A stretch of 64,000 nt of DNA from Algoriphagus boritolerans DSM 17298 = JCM 18970 (GTDB lineage: Bacteria > Bacteroidota > Bacteroidia > Cytophagales > Cyclobacteriaceae), in contig NZ_FNVR01000020.1 of assembly GCF_900108085.1 (NCBI RefSeq), positions 1 through 64,000 on the forward strand. The letters run 5' to 3'. The position numbers and the translations under genes were made by a program. Under the pieces are notes generated by a model. That model had not been told where the DNA came from and did no database searches. It worked only from the letters and a program-made list of their open reading frames with translations. Positions 1 through 7,475 of the stretch are shown piece after piece; positions within the stretch are counted from its first letter, which is position 1; each line of letters opens with the position of its first letter.

Positions 1-1953
1 GGTCACATTTCCAGTGTTGGTGATCTCGTACTCATACGTCACCACATCACCAACCGCGGAATACGGATCACCGGAGGTAGCAGTCTTCACCAGGCTCAAC
101 TCAAAATTCTGACATACCGGCGCAACAGTTTCATCATTACTATCCACAGCAGTACCAGAGAGGTCACTTACTTTGTACCCGTTAAAAGTTCCTTCGGCCG
201 TTGCCTGATTGGTCACTTGACCTGCTTCAATATCTGAGGCAATAATTGTGTATGAACCCGTATAAATCCATGACTCACCTGACTCTAAGATTCCATTAGT
301 ATTCGTATCTCCTGATTGATAAGTAATAATACTTACTTTGGGGTCAGCCACCGAAATACTACTCAAAGGAAAACTTCCTGCTCCCAAAGCTACCGTGAAG
401 GTATAATTGATGTTTGGGTTAAGGGTCGGATCCAAACATTCATCGTCGCTTAAGTCATTGGTAAATTCCTTTACCAAGGTAATAGAGCATACTCCGATGT
501 TTACTGTCACCTCAGCCATCTCACTTTCACATTCTCCATCTTTAATTTGGGTAATGTAAAATGTCTGAATCCCAGCCGTGGCAGTGGAAACTTCCGGAGC
601 TGATTGCAATGGATTCATGTCAGAATCATACCATGTGATGGTATATCCAGTAGCAGGAGTTACTGAAAGCAATTGGCTTTGGTCAGTCCCAGACCCCTCA
701 CAAAAATCAAAAGTCTGAGCTTCAGGAGTAGGTGCTTTATTTGGGATAGTAACACTTGTGGTTGTAGTCTTAGGACACTCTTCACTTGTAAATGAATAGG
801 TTACAACGTAAGTACCTGGTAAACTTTCTATTAAGTTAATTCTTCCGGTTTGAGAATTTATTGATAACCCCTGGGTTGAAGAAAAAGAACCCCCTGGAAC
901 ACCATTAAGTGTAACGTCAGCAAAACTGTTACATAGATCAGAAGGATTGTAACTTATTTCGGCATTTCCTAAAACTAATCTTACTGGAACCGGCGCAACA
1001 AAATCTTCAAGAGCCGCAGTCGAAGAGCTAGAGGATTTTGTTTTAACAAATACAGTTCCAATAGTTAATCCATCACATGGATTACCTATACCTGTAAAAA
1101 ATGCACTAACATTGACAGCGGCCTCAACAAATTGAAATTGAGAGTAGGTGTTAGTACCAAAAGCACCCAAAGGGGTGCTTATAGGATTTATACCAATATT
1201 TGTAGCAGCGAAAGCAACTGGGCCAGGAAACTGTTCAATATAATCATAGTTTGAGCCAGAAATTAAACTCCAGCGATAGAATCGAACTATTGGATTAGAT
1301 CCACCATTAGTATATTCAACGGAAATCAAAAAGTCTCCAATAGTTCTTCCGTCATGAGGTCCAGATGCTGTAAAAGGGCGATTATTACCGGTAGTTCCAG
1401 TCGGCTGAAGTGTGCCCTGTAAAAATTCAAAATCGATGTAGCTATTTCCATTTGTTTCTAATCTATCAGCGCCTACTATTATCCACTGATCGTTTGCAAG
1501 ATCTTCAGCGAGATGTACAAAAACATTGTTAATATCAGATTTACCTTGAACACCGCCCAATTGCCATCCCCAAGCCGTATTAGGATTATCATTAAATTTA
1601 CCTCCACCCTGAAACACATTGTCTGTGGAAGGACTAAAAGGATCAATAAACTTCACTGTTCTGACGACGTTAACAGGAGATCCATCACTATTAAATAAAA
1701 AACCTCCCGATCCTGCTCCGCCTTGAACCCAATCCCCAGCTCCGTTGGTTGGCGAATTTGCTACAAGGTTTCCGTCAATTTCGAATCCACCAGTAGGTGT
1801 AGTCACCGACACCACTTGAGAAAAACTTGTAAAAGAAAGCCCTAATGCAAGCACAAAAAGTAAAAAACCTTTGATTAAGCTTGAATTCCTTTGGCTAAAT
1901 ATCCATTGCCAACTCGGCTTTTGGATAATCTGAAATTCGGATAACCTGTCCAT
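1..1953 (-). CDS. Secreted adhesin-like protein with Ig-like and DUF11-type repeats (N-terminal part, cut by window edge)
   Basis: Reading the minus strand from the ATG at 1953 gives 651 uninterrupted codons up to the window edge, so the gene continues outside. The first 28 residues form an unusually long N-region, followed by a hydrophobic stretch (about residues 29-45) ending in SFTSFSQ, a typical Bacteroidota Sec signal. Residues about 47-400 are a beta-rich N-terminal region. Residues about 404-488 look like an Ig/PKD-like domain rich in T, S and paired Cys. From about 490 onward come repeats of the DUF11/DUF7507 conserved-repeat type (SLVKTATSGDPYSAVGDVV, YEYEITNTGNVT). Such proteins are usually thousands of residues long and end in a T9SS sorting domain, which would lie outside the window. 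The adhesin or surface-layer role is inferred from domain type only. The AT-rich upstream region carries a plausible promoter. Confidence 0.8.
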   Translation of the reverse strand, partial: MDRLSEFQIIQKPSWQWIFSQRNSSLIKGFLLFVLALGLSFTSFSQVVSVTTPTGGFEIDGNLVANSPTNGAGDWVQGGAGSGGFLFNSDGSPVNVVRTVKFIDPFSPSTDNVFQGGGKFNDNPNTAWGWQLGGVQGKSDINNVFVHLAEDLANDQWIIVGADRLETNGNSYIDFEFLQGTLQPTGTTGNNRPFTASGPHDGRTIGDFLISVEYTNGGSNPIVRFYRWSLISGSNYDYIEQFPGPVAFAATNIGINPISTPLGAFGTNTYSQFQFVEAAVNVSAFFTGIGNPCDGLTIGTVFVKTKSSSSSTAALEDFVAPVPVRLVLGNAEISYNPSDLCNSFADVTLNGVPGGSFSSTQGLSINSQTGRINLIESLPGTYVVTYSFTSEECPKTTTTSVTIPNKAPTPEAQTFDFCEGSGTDQSQLLSVTPATGYTITWYDSDMNPLQSAPEVSTATAGIQTFYITQIKDGECESEMAEVTVNIGVCSITLVKEFTNDLSDDECLDPTLNPNINYTFTVALGAGSFPLSSISVADPKVSIITYQSGDTNTNGILESGESWIYTGSYTIIASDIEAGQVTNQATAEGTFNGYKVSDLSGTAVDSNDETVAPVCQNFELSLVKTATSGDPYSAVGDVVTYEYEITNTGNVT

Positions 1954-2586
1954 ATTATTAAAATTTAAATTTTTCGAGTCCGTAAACGTTTCGCAATACC
2001 TTGAATTTTTTATCCCTAAAAAAAATCGGATTAGGCCCTATTCTACTCTTCTAATCAGATTTTTACCCTGTTTTGACCGCTGATCCAAGTCTGAAATTGT
2101 GGTGAATTAAACCATTCATTTCAAACTCAGTACTCTCACAGTCACATTTATGCCATAAAAATACACTTTATTGTTTTTCATTTCCAAATCATTTTGGAAA
2201 AAAATTTATTTATAATACATTTTTTTTTATTTGAAATGATTTTTTGTTGGTTTTAGAATTCAGATTACATCATTCATTTATTAAAAATTCTAACCATCGC
2301 ATACGTATAAAATTGAAAAAATATGTCCCTCATTTAGCTATTCGCTACTTTTCAACTGTCAATTGACTATGAATTAAAATTCAAAAGGACATTTATTCAG
2401 CTTTTGACCAATTTTCCCAAAACCATTTGAAATCTTAAAAACCTAGCCTCAAAAATCCAGTTTAAGGAAGAATTAGAATCAAACTTCATTATCCCTCTAC
2501 CGAGATAAATTTTTAGATCCGGATAAAGTAGATTCCCTTTCAAAAAAATGTACTTGCATCCACATCCAATTCAGCCTTTCCCCCAA
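1954..2586. other. AT-rich intergenic region between divergent genes
   Basis: This stretch of about 630 bases separates the minus-strand adhesin from the plus-strand aldehyde dehydrogenase. It is strongly AT-rich with several A and T runs. I see no coding potential, tRNA or strong hairpin. It should hold the divergent promoters; the best candidate, on the minus strand, is listed separately. Confidence 0.6.
2156..2188 (-). promoter_or_regulatory. Candidate Bacteroidota promoter for the adhesin
   Basis: On the minus strand a TTTG (2188-2185) is followed after 21 bases by TATTTTTA (2163-2156). This resembles the Bacteroidota -33 TTTG and -7 TAnnTTTG elements, with the -7 box imperfect. It would give a 5' leader of about 200 bases. 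The call rests on motif reading only. Confidence 0.3.
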
Positions 2587-4017
2587 ATGGAAACAACTAC
2601 CCAAAGTGACATTGCTTCGATTCAAAAAGTTTTCTTAAATCATCAAGAAACTGCTCTAAAATGGAGATCATCAACCCTTGAGGAACGCTCAGCTCGATTG
2701 ACCAAACTCAGGACATGGATAAAAGAGAATCAGGACTTAATTCGAACAGCACTTTGGGAAGATTTTAAAAAGCCGGGTCCGGAGGTGGATCTCAGTGAAA
2801 TATTCCCAGTCACCTCAGAAATCAACCATACGCTGAAACACCTCAAAAGCTGGATGAAGCCTAAAAGCATCAGCACACCTTTGTCAATGATCGGGACCAG
2901 CGGGCAAGTTTATTTTGAGCCTAAAGGATCATCCTTGATCATTTCTCCCTGGAATTTCCCATTCAATCTGACAGTTGGCCCCTTGGTTTCGGCCCTGGCA
3001 GCAGGTTGCCCAGCTATCATCAAACCCTCAGAACTATCGCCGGCCACCTCTGATTTAATCCAAAAAATGATTCGGGCCATTTTTCAGGAGGAAGAGGTTA
3101 CCGTTTTTTTGGGTGAAGTGGAAGTTTCTAAGGAATTACTTAAGCTTTCCTTCGATCACATTTTCTTCACTGGAAGCCCTGCAGTTGGAAAAATAGTGAT
3201 GAAAGCAGCCGCAGAACACCTTACGTCAATTACCCTCGAGCTTGGTGGAAAGTCACCCGCCATCATCGATGAATCCGCTGACTTAAATGATGCCGCAGGA
3301 AAATTGATCTGGGGGAAATTTGTGAATTGTGGGCAAACTTGCATCGCTCCGGATTACCTTTTGGTGCATGAGTTCCAAAAAGATCGGCTGATTATGGAAT
3401 TGAAGGTGTTCCTGCAAAAATTCTACGATCCAAAATTTGAAGGCATAGAAAAGTCACCGGATTATGCGAGAATTATTGGCCCTAGACATTTTAAAAGACT
3501 ATGCGGCTACCTGGCCGATGCCGTCTCAAAAGGTGCGTCCCTGGATTTTGGAGGGAAAACAGTGGAATCAACTTTCTACATCGAACCAACACTCCTATCC
3601 AACATCAATAAAGACATGGAGGTGTTCAACGAAGAAATCTTTGGGCCGATTTTGCCGATTTTGACTTTCACCAAAATTGAAGAGGCAATCGCTTTGATCA
3701 ACTCCAAACCAAAGCCTTTGGCGCTTTACTATTTTGGGAATGATACTCAAAACTCCAAAAAGGTAATCGAGGAAACCAGCTCAGGAAATGTGGTCCTAAA
3801 TGACTGCATTATTCACTTTCTGCATAACAATTTACCATTTGGCGGAGTAAATAACAGCGGCATGGGAAAAGCACATGGTCACGCAGGTTTTTTAGCTTTC
3901 AGCCATGAAAAAGGAGTCCTCAAACAGCGGGTTGGACTCAACAACGTTACCATGCTGAGACCTCCTTACGGAATCCAGGCAAAGAAAATCATTCAATCTT
4001 TAATCAAATGGTTTTAA
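2587..4017 (+). CDS. Aldehyde dehydrogenase, ALDH3-like family
   Basis: This is an NAD(P)-dependent aldehyde dehydrogenase, oxidising an aldehyde to its acid. The motif SPWNFPFNLTVGPLVSALAAG lines the cofactor site, FTGSP is the Rossmann-fold turn, the general-base Glu lies in LELGGKSPAII, and the nucleophile Cys lies in GQTCIAPDYLL. The APDY after the Cys and the length (about 476 aa) fit the ALDH3 group (fatty, aromatic or coniferyl aldehydes) rather than ALDH1/2. The frame is open to an ATG at 2548, but the extra 13 residues are His/Pro-rich and unlike the family, so I prefer the ATG at 2587. The lipoprotein esterase starts 3 bases after the stop, so the two are probably co-transcribed; an ester-to-aldehyde link is speculative. 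The substrate cannot be read from sequence. Confidence 0.9.
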   Translation: METTTQSDIASIQKVFLNHQETALKWRSSTLEERSARLTKLRTWIKENQDLIRTALWEDFKKPGPEVDLSEIFPVTSEINHTLKHLKSWMKPKSISTPLSMIGTSGQVYFEPKGSSLIISPWNFPFNLTVGPLVSALAAGCPAIIKPSELSPATSDLIQKMIRAIFQEEEVTVFLGEVEVSKELLKLSFDHIFFTGSPAVGKIVMKAAAEHLTSITLELGGKSPAIIDESADLNDAAGKLIWGKFVNCGQTCIAPDYLLVHEFQKDRLIMELKVFLQKFYDPKFEGIEKSPDYARIIGPRHFKRLCGYLADAVSKGASLDFGGKTVESTFYIEPTLLSNINKDMEVFNEEIFGPILPILTFTKIEEAIALINSKPKPLALYYFGNDTQNSKKVIEETSSGNVVLNDCIIHFLHNNLPFGGVNNSGMGKAHGHAGFLAFSHEKGVLKQRVGLNNVTMLRPPYGIQAKKIIQSLIKWF

Positions 4018-4020
4018 TCT

Positions 4021-4881
4021 ATGAGAAAACAAATTTTTAAATTCCTCGCATATTTCGGATTTGTCTCCTTATTTCTTTTCTCAGGATGTTCTTCTGATCC
4101 AGATACCGATCCGGATTTTCTAACTGCGCAGGATTTGTTGGATGAATCCTATGGACCTGATCCCAAACAGAATATGGATGTCTATTTGCCGGCAGGCCGA
4201 ACCACTTTAGATACACCACTCCTTATATATATACATGGTGGTGCTTGGATAGATGGAGATAAAAGTGAGTTTTTACAAGTAAAATCCGCCTTGGAAAGCG
4301 AATTCCCCGGCTATGCTTTTATTTCACTCAATTACAGGCTATTCGATTTTACCTCTGGGTCAAATGGCATCCGGGATCAAGAGCAGGATATCATCGCAGC
4401 TTTCGATTACATTGAGAGCCAACTTTCCCAATGGAATATTTCAGATGATTTTGTAATCTCTGGAGCAAGTGCGGGTGGCCATTTGGCACTTTTGCATGCT
4501 TACAAAAATAACACCTCGGACATTAAAGCTGCTGTGGTATTCTTCCCTCCAACTGATCTGATTGAACTTTTCCCTTTCAGTAATTTTACTTCATTAGGTT
4601 TAACCGCCTTACTTGACGGAACGCCGACAACTTCGAAAATGGTCTATTTGGATTTAAGCCCAATTACTCATGTGGATCCTCTTGATGTTCCCACTATTTT
4701 TTTCCATGGTGATCTAGATTCCGTGGTTCCGATCAGTCAGAGTCAACTTTTGGAACAACGACTGCAAAATGAAAACGTTCGCCATAAGCTCAGAATAGTA
4801 CAGGGTCAGGGTCATGGGTTTACACCACAGACCAATGTCATGTTGTTAAAAGAGGCCAAGGATTTTATAGGAGCGTTTTAA
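4021..4881 (+). CDS. Lipoprotein alpha/beta-hydrolase (esterase/lipase)
   Basis: This is a 286-aa alpha/beta-hydrolase of the BD-FAE/carboxylesterase type. The N-terminus is a lipoprotein signal with lipobox LFSGC, the acylated residue being Cys23, so the enzyme should sit on the envelope. The oxyanion motif HGGAW is at residues 72-76 and the nucleophile elbow G-A-S-A-G has Ser150. The triad would be completed by the Asp in HGDLDSVV and the His in GQGHGF near the C-terminus. It follows the aldehyde dehydrogenase by 3 bases, indicating an operon. The family hydrolyses short acyl or aromatic esters, but the substrate is unknown. A strong hairpin lies right after the stop codon. Confidence 0.88.
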   Translation: MRKQIFKFLAYFGFVSLFLFSGCSSDPDTDPDFLTAQDLLDESYGPDPKQNMDVYLPAGRTTLDTPLLIYIHGGAWIDGDKSEFLQVKSALESEFPGYAFISLNYRLFDFTSGSNGIRDQEQDIIAAFDYIESQLSQWNISDDFVISGASAGGHLALLHAYKNNTSDIKAAVVFFPPTDLIELFPFSNFTSLGLTALLDGTPTTSKMVYLDLSPITHVDPLDVPTIFFHGDLDSVVPISQSQLLEQRLQNENVRHKLRIVQGQGHGFTPQTNVMLLKEAKDFIGAF

Positions 4882-4883
4882 AC

Positions 4884-4909
4884 AAAAAACCCCGACTCTT
4901 GCCGGGGTT
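4884..4909 (-). terminator. Rho-independent terminator for the sigma/anti-sigma pair
   Basis: A 7-bp perfect stem (AACCCCG / CGGGGTT) with an 8-base loop is flanked on its left by an A run, which reads as a U run on the minus strand. It therefore best terminates the minus-strand genes ending at 4921. It also sits 3 bases past the esterase stop and may act on that transcript too. Confidence 0.75.
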
Positions 4910-4920
4910 ACCCATGCTTT

Positions 4921-5160
4921 TCAGACTTTTTGAAGTCCCGTAGAATGTGCCATTGATTTGATGGCGTGTACTACTTTCTCCGAAGGATGCAGACGAATCT
5001 GGTTCAATTGCTCTATTGCGCTCAGCATCTCCAAGTATTCTTGCATCAGGGTTTGATCGCTATGCAAGGCTTGCATTAAGAGTTCTTGTTCTACCTCGGG
5101 CATTTCCTGGTAGATATACCGTACCAGGTCATTTGGGGTAAATGATTTTATCATAGGCAA
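4921..5160 (-). CDS. Small putative anti-sigma factor (or sigma-associated protein)
   Basis: This 79-aa helical, soluble protein is encoded directly after the ECF sigma gene and overlaps its 3' end by 32 bases, a layout typical of co-regulated sigma/anti-sigma pairs. Its start PMIKSFTPNDLVRYIYQEMP resembles the N-terminal sigma-binding helices of short Bacteroidota anti-sigma proteins. No zinc-finger HxxxCxxC motif and no transmembrane segment is present, so it is not a classical ZAS or FecR-type membrane anti-sigma. The function is inferred from context. Confidence 0.6.
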   Translation of the reverse strand: MPMIKSFTPNDLVRYIYQEMPEVEQELLMQALHSDQTLMQEYLEMLSAIEQLNQIRLHPSEKVVHAIKSMAHSTGLQKV

Positions 5161-5731
5161 AGTTTAATTGTATCATTTTCTTCCTCAGGTGGATCAGCGC
5201 GTATCGCATTCTACCCAAGGCGGTATTTATACTGACTCCGGTCTGGTCGGCGATTTCCTGGAAACTCATATCCAGGTAATGCCGCATCACCAACACTTCC
5301 TTTTGAGCTTCTGGAAGCTCTTCAATTAGTTTTTTTACCATTTCCAAGGTCTCCTCTTTGACGCGATGATCCTCTATTGAAGCCTCCGCAAACCTCAGGG
5401 AGTTGAATAGATTGGATCCATCCTCCATCAGGATTGTCGGGTAGCGCCTGGACTTACGGAAAAAATCAATTGCCAAATTGTGCGCAATACGCATCAACCA
5501 AGGCTGAAATTTCCCCTCCTCACTATACCTGTCTGAATGGATTGTCTGGACAACTTTCACAAATACGTCCTGGAGCAAATCCTCTGCTACATACTGATCC
5601 TTGACGATCAGATAAATTGTGGTAAAAACTTTACTTTGGTATCGATCTACCAAAAGATCAAAGGCTGCTTCGCTGCCATTTCGATACTGAGCTATCAACT
5701 CGCTGTCCTGTGGACCTATTCGCTTACTCAT
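5129..5731 (-). CDS. RNA polymerase ECF-type sigma-70 factor
   Basis: This is an alternative sigma factor of about 200 aa. Region 2 spans residues about 15-85 (AAFDLLVDRYQSKVFTTIY, then AEDLLQDVFVKV, PWLMRIAHNLAIDFFRK) and region 4 about 120-175 (LPEAQKEVLVMRHYLDMSF, EIADQTGVSINTALGRMRYA with its helix-turn-helix). There is no region 1 or 3, as expected for ECF factors. An ATG at 5752 is also in frame, but the ATG at 5731 (MSKRIGPQD) starts at the usual family position. The stop lies inside the following small gene, which starts at 5160. Its target genes cannot be read from the window. Confidence 0.93.
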   Translation of the reverse strand: MSKRIGPQDSELIAQYRNGSEAAFDLLVDRYQSKVFTTIYLIVKDQYVAEDLLQDVFVKVVQTIHSDRYSEEGKFQPWLMRIAHNLAIDFFRKSRRYPTILMEDGSNLFNSLRFAEASIEDHRVKEETLEMVKKLIEELPEAQKEVLVMRHYLDMSFQEIADQTGVSINTALGRMRYALIHLRKKMIQLNFAYDKIIYPK

Positions 5732-6072
5732 TTTAAGTTGGTTTATAAACAACGTAGAAGTCTAAGCCATAGTATCTGTTAAATTGTGAAAGAAATAAAA
5801 TTGAATATCAATGTGAACTGCATTCAAGAGTTCCAATCTAAGCCGTTTTAGGAATACATGTCAAGTAGTCAATTAAATTCAAGAGGAAGTTTGGAAATTT
5901 AACGTTCAACAAACTTTAATTTCGACTACTCTCAAGTTATTCTAACATTTTGCCAATGTCTATGCCAAAAAATGTTAAATCAGGATCAGCTGTTCAATCT
6001 TTTTAGTCAGGAAACATCCCGAAAAATCCCCTTCAATTCTTACCTTCGTAAACTTATCAAGATAACATTACA
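5732..6072. other. Intergenic region between divergent sigma and DUF3127 genes
   Basis: This stretch of about 340 bases is AT-rich. I find no ORF, RNA gene or strong hairpin. A TACCTTCG about 30 bases before the DUF3127 start loosely resembles a -7 element, but it has no clear -33 partner. Confidence 0.5.
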
Positions 6073-6417
6073 ATGGATTTAAGCGGAAAAATAATCAACC
6101 AACTGCCCGAAGTAGGCGGAAATTCAAAAACCGGGAATGCCTGGAGAAAACAGGAATTTATCCTGGAAACTGGCGGACAATATCCCAAAAAGGTTTGCGT
6201 ATCCCTCTGGGGTGACAAAATCGATCAGTTTGGGTTGAAAGTTGGAGAGCAAGTAACCTTGGGAATCGATGTAGAAAGCCGGGAATATAACGGTCGCTGG
6301 TATACTGAAGTCAAAGCTTATAAAGTAGATCGAACTTCAGGAGGGGGGGCACCCGCTGCTATGCCTGCGGTCGATACCTTTTACTCTGAAAGTGAAGAAG
6401 ACAAACTTCCCTTCTAA
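6073..6417 (+). CDS. DUF3127 domain protein, OB-fold-like, with SSB-like C-terminal tail
   Basis: This 114-aa protein belongs to the DUF3127 family of small Bacteroidota proteins. Residues 1-90 are beta-rich (GKIINQLPEVGGNSKTGN, KQEFILET, YPKKVCVSLWGDKID, GEQVTLGIDVESREYNGRW), consistent with a single OB-like barrel. A Gly/Ala/Pro-rich linker leads to an acidic tail ending in EEDKLPF, close to the DDDLPF tail of the SSB encoded at 11627-12088. In SSB that tail recruits DNA repair and replication proteins. A nucleic-acid role is therefore plausible, but the family has no established function. Confidence 0.85.
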   Translation: MDLSGKIINQLPEVGGNSKTGNAWRKQEFILETGGQYPKKVCVSLWGDKIDQFGLKVGEQVTLGIDVESREYNGRWYTEVKAYKVDRTSGGGAPAAMPAVDTFYSESEEDKLPF

Positions 6418-6452
6418 ATAAATCAGAAACCTTTTTTTAGCTAGACTTTTCG

Positions 6453-6905
6453 ATGTGGGACGATTTTGAAGAAAATGAAGAAGAGGATGAGAGTGAGTTT
6501 GACCCCAAAGCACATCGGGATCAGATTTACGCTCATCCTTTGATGAAAAAAGCGAATGAAATTGTATCGCTGACCCACGCGCTGGTGGGTAGTCTAGATG
6601 AGGCACGCAAGGAACTGTACGGCGGAATGATGATGGAAGACGCCATGATCATGAGTGCCAAATTTGCAGGCGCTGAGGGAGTCAATGACTACATCCACAA
6701 AATGGAAAATGCCACCATTATGAAAGTCCATGCCCGGCATCTCAACTCCATGACCTACCAACTGGCAATGGAAGAAACCCATGCGGAAGAACATTTGAAT
6801 CTACTTAGGGAGGCAATTGAAGAGTTTAAAATATTGTTTGTGGCTTGGGTAAAAGGTTTTGATTCTCAGGACAGATATGACGACGGCTGGGGGCTTTTTG
6901 TTTAG
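6453..6905 (+). CDS. Conserved hypothetical protein, acidic N-terminus and helical body
   Basis: This 150-aa soluble protein starts with a very acidic stretch (residues 2-17) and continues as amphipathic helices, with Met-rich runs such as YGGMMMEDAMIM and ENATIMKVHARHL. No signal peptide or membrane segment is seen. It follows the DUF3127 gene by 35 bases in the same direction, so co-transcription is likely. I do not recognise the family and assign no function. The ATG at 6453 is the only sensible start. Confidence 0.7.
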   Translation: MWDDFEENEEEDESEFDPKAHRDQIYAHPLMKKANEIVSLTHALVGSLDEARKELYGGMMMEDAMIMSAKFAGAEGVNDYIHKMENATIMKVHARHLNSMTYQLAMEETHAEEHLNLLREAIEEFKILFVAWVKGFDSQDRYDDGWGLFV

Positions 6906-6954
6906 GTCAAAATTTTGATTAAAGTATTTTTTTATTTTTTAGTTAAAAAAGACA

Positions 6955-7444
6955 ATGAAAGGGCTCTTTTATCTCTTACTGGTATTTACAGTATTATCCT
7001 GCAACCGAAGCGAAAATTTGATTGAAATACAGGAATTTGACCTATCGGATTTGATTGTGGACACGCTTTTTCTTGAGAAAGATACCCTGACCCGAGACCC
7101 CTCCAGCCAGATTGGCAAGCAATTATATGACCATGCAGTTTAATCCAATTTTTAAATCAGAAAGCGGGGAATACACCGCCTTGCAAAAAGACCAACAAAT
7201 TGGACTCATTTTCAGGCATGCTGAAATCAAAAGTGGCGATCTTGATCAAAATGTCAAATCCAAGCATGCCTTTATCGTTTTGAATTCGGAAGGAGAAAAA
7301 ATAGCCGAAATCGCTTTTAGTAATTGGGACTTTTCACCCTATGCTTTTCAAACTCCCAATGGGATCTATTTCCCAATTGTGGACCAGCTTTGGGAAGATC
7401 AGGTGCCCAATACCCGAATGGATTTTTCCAAAATCAACCCATAA
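6955..7444 (+). pseudogene. Decayed lipoprotein gene, probably DUF4221-like
   Basis: Two fragments in different frames adjoin here. The first (6955-7143) begins with a lipoprotein signal ending VLSCNRSE and continues IQEFDLSDLIVDTLFLE before stopping after 62 codons. The second is open from about 7112 to 7444 and reads as the C-terminal part of a beta-rich protein (IGLIFRHAEI, FIVLNSEGEKIAEIAF, TPNGIYFPIVDQLW). Algoriphagus-type genomes carry many lipoproteins of about 370 aa (DUF4221) with this kind of start and end. The remaining length of about 160 codons plus a frame change implies an internal deletion with frameshift. Two small intact genes is the less likely alternative. Confidence 0.55.
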
Positions 7445-7475
7445 AAAAAACGAGACTTATTCAGTCTCGCTTTTT
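7443..7475. terminator. Bidirectional terminator between convergent genes
   Basis: A perfect 7-bp stem (CGAGACT / AGTCTCG, 5-base loop) is flanked by eight A on the left and CTTTTT on the right. It can therefore end transcription in both directions. The rng stop codon (7457-7459) lies within the hairpin. Confidence 0.8.

Noticed and set aside
1513..1698. Plus-strand ORF inside the adhesin
   Set aside because: It lies antisense to the well-supported adhesin frame and has no protein-like features.
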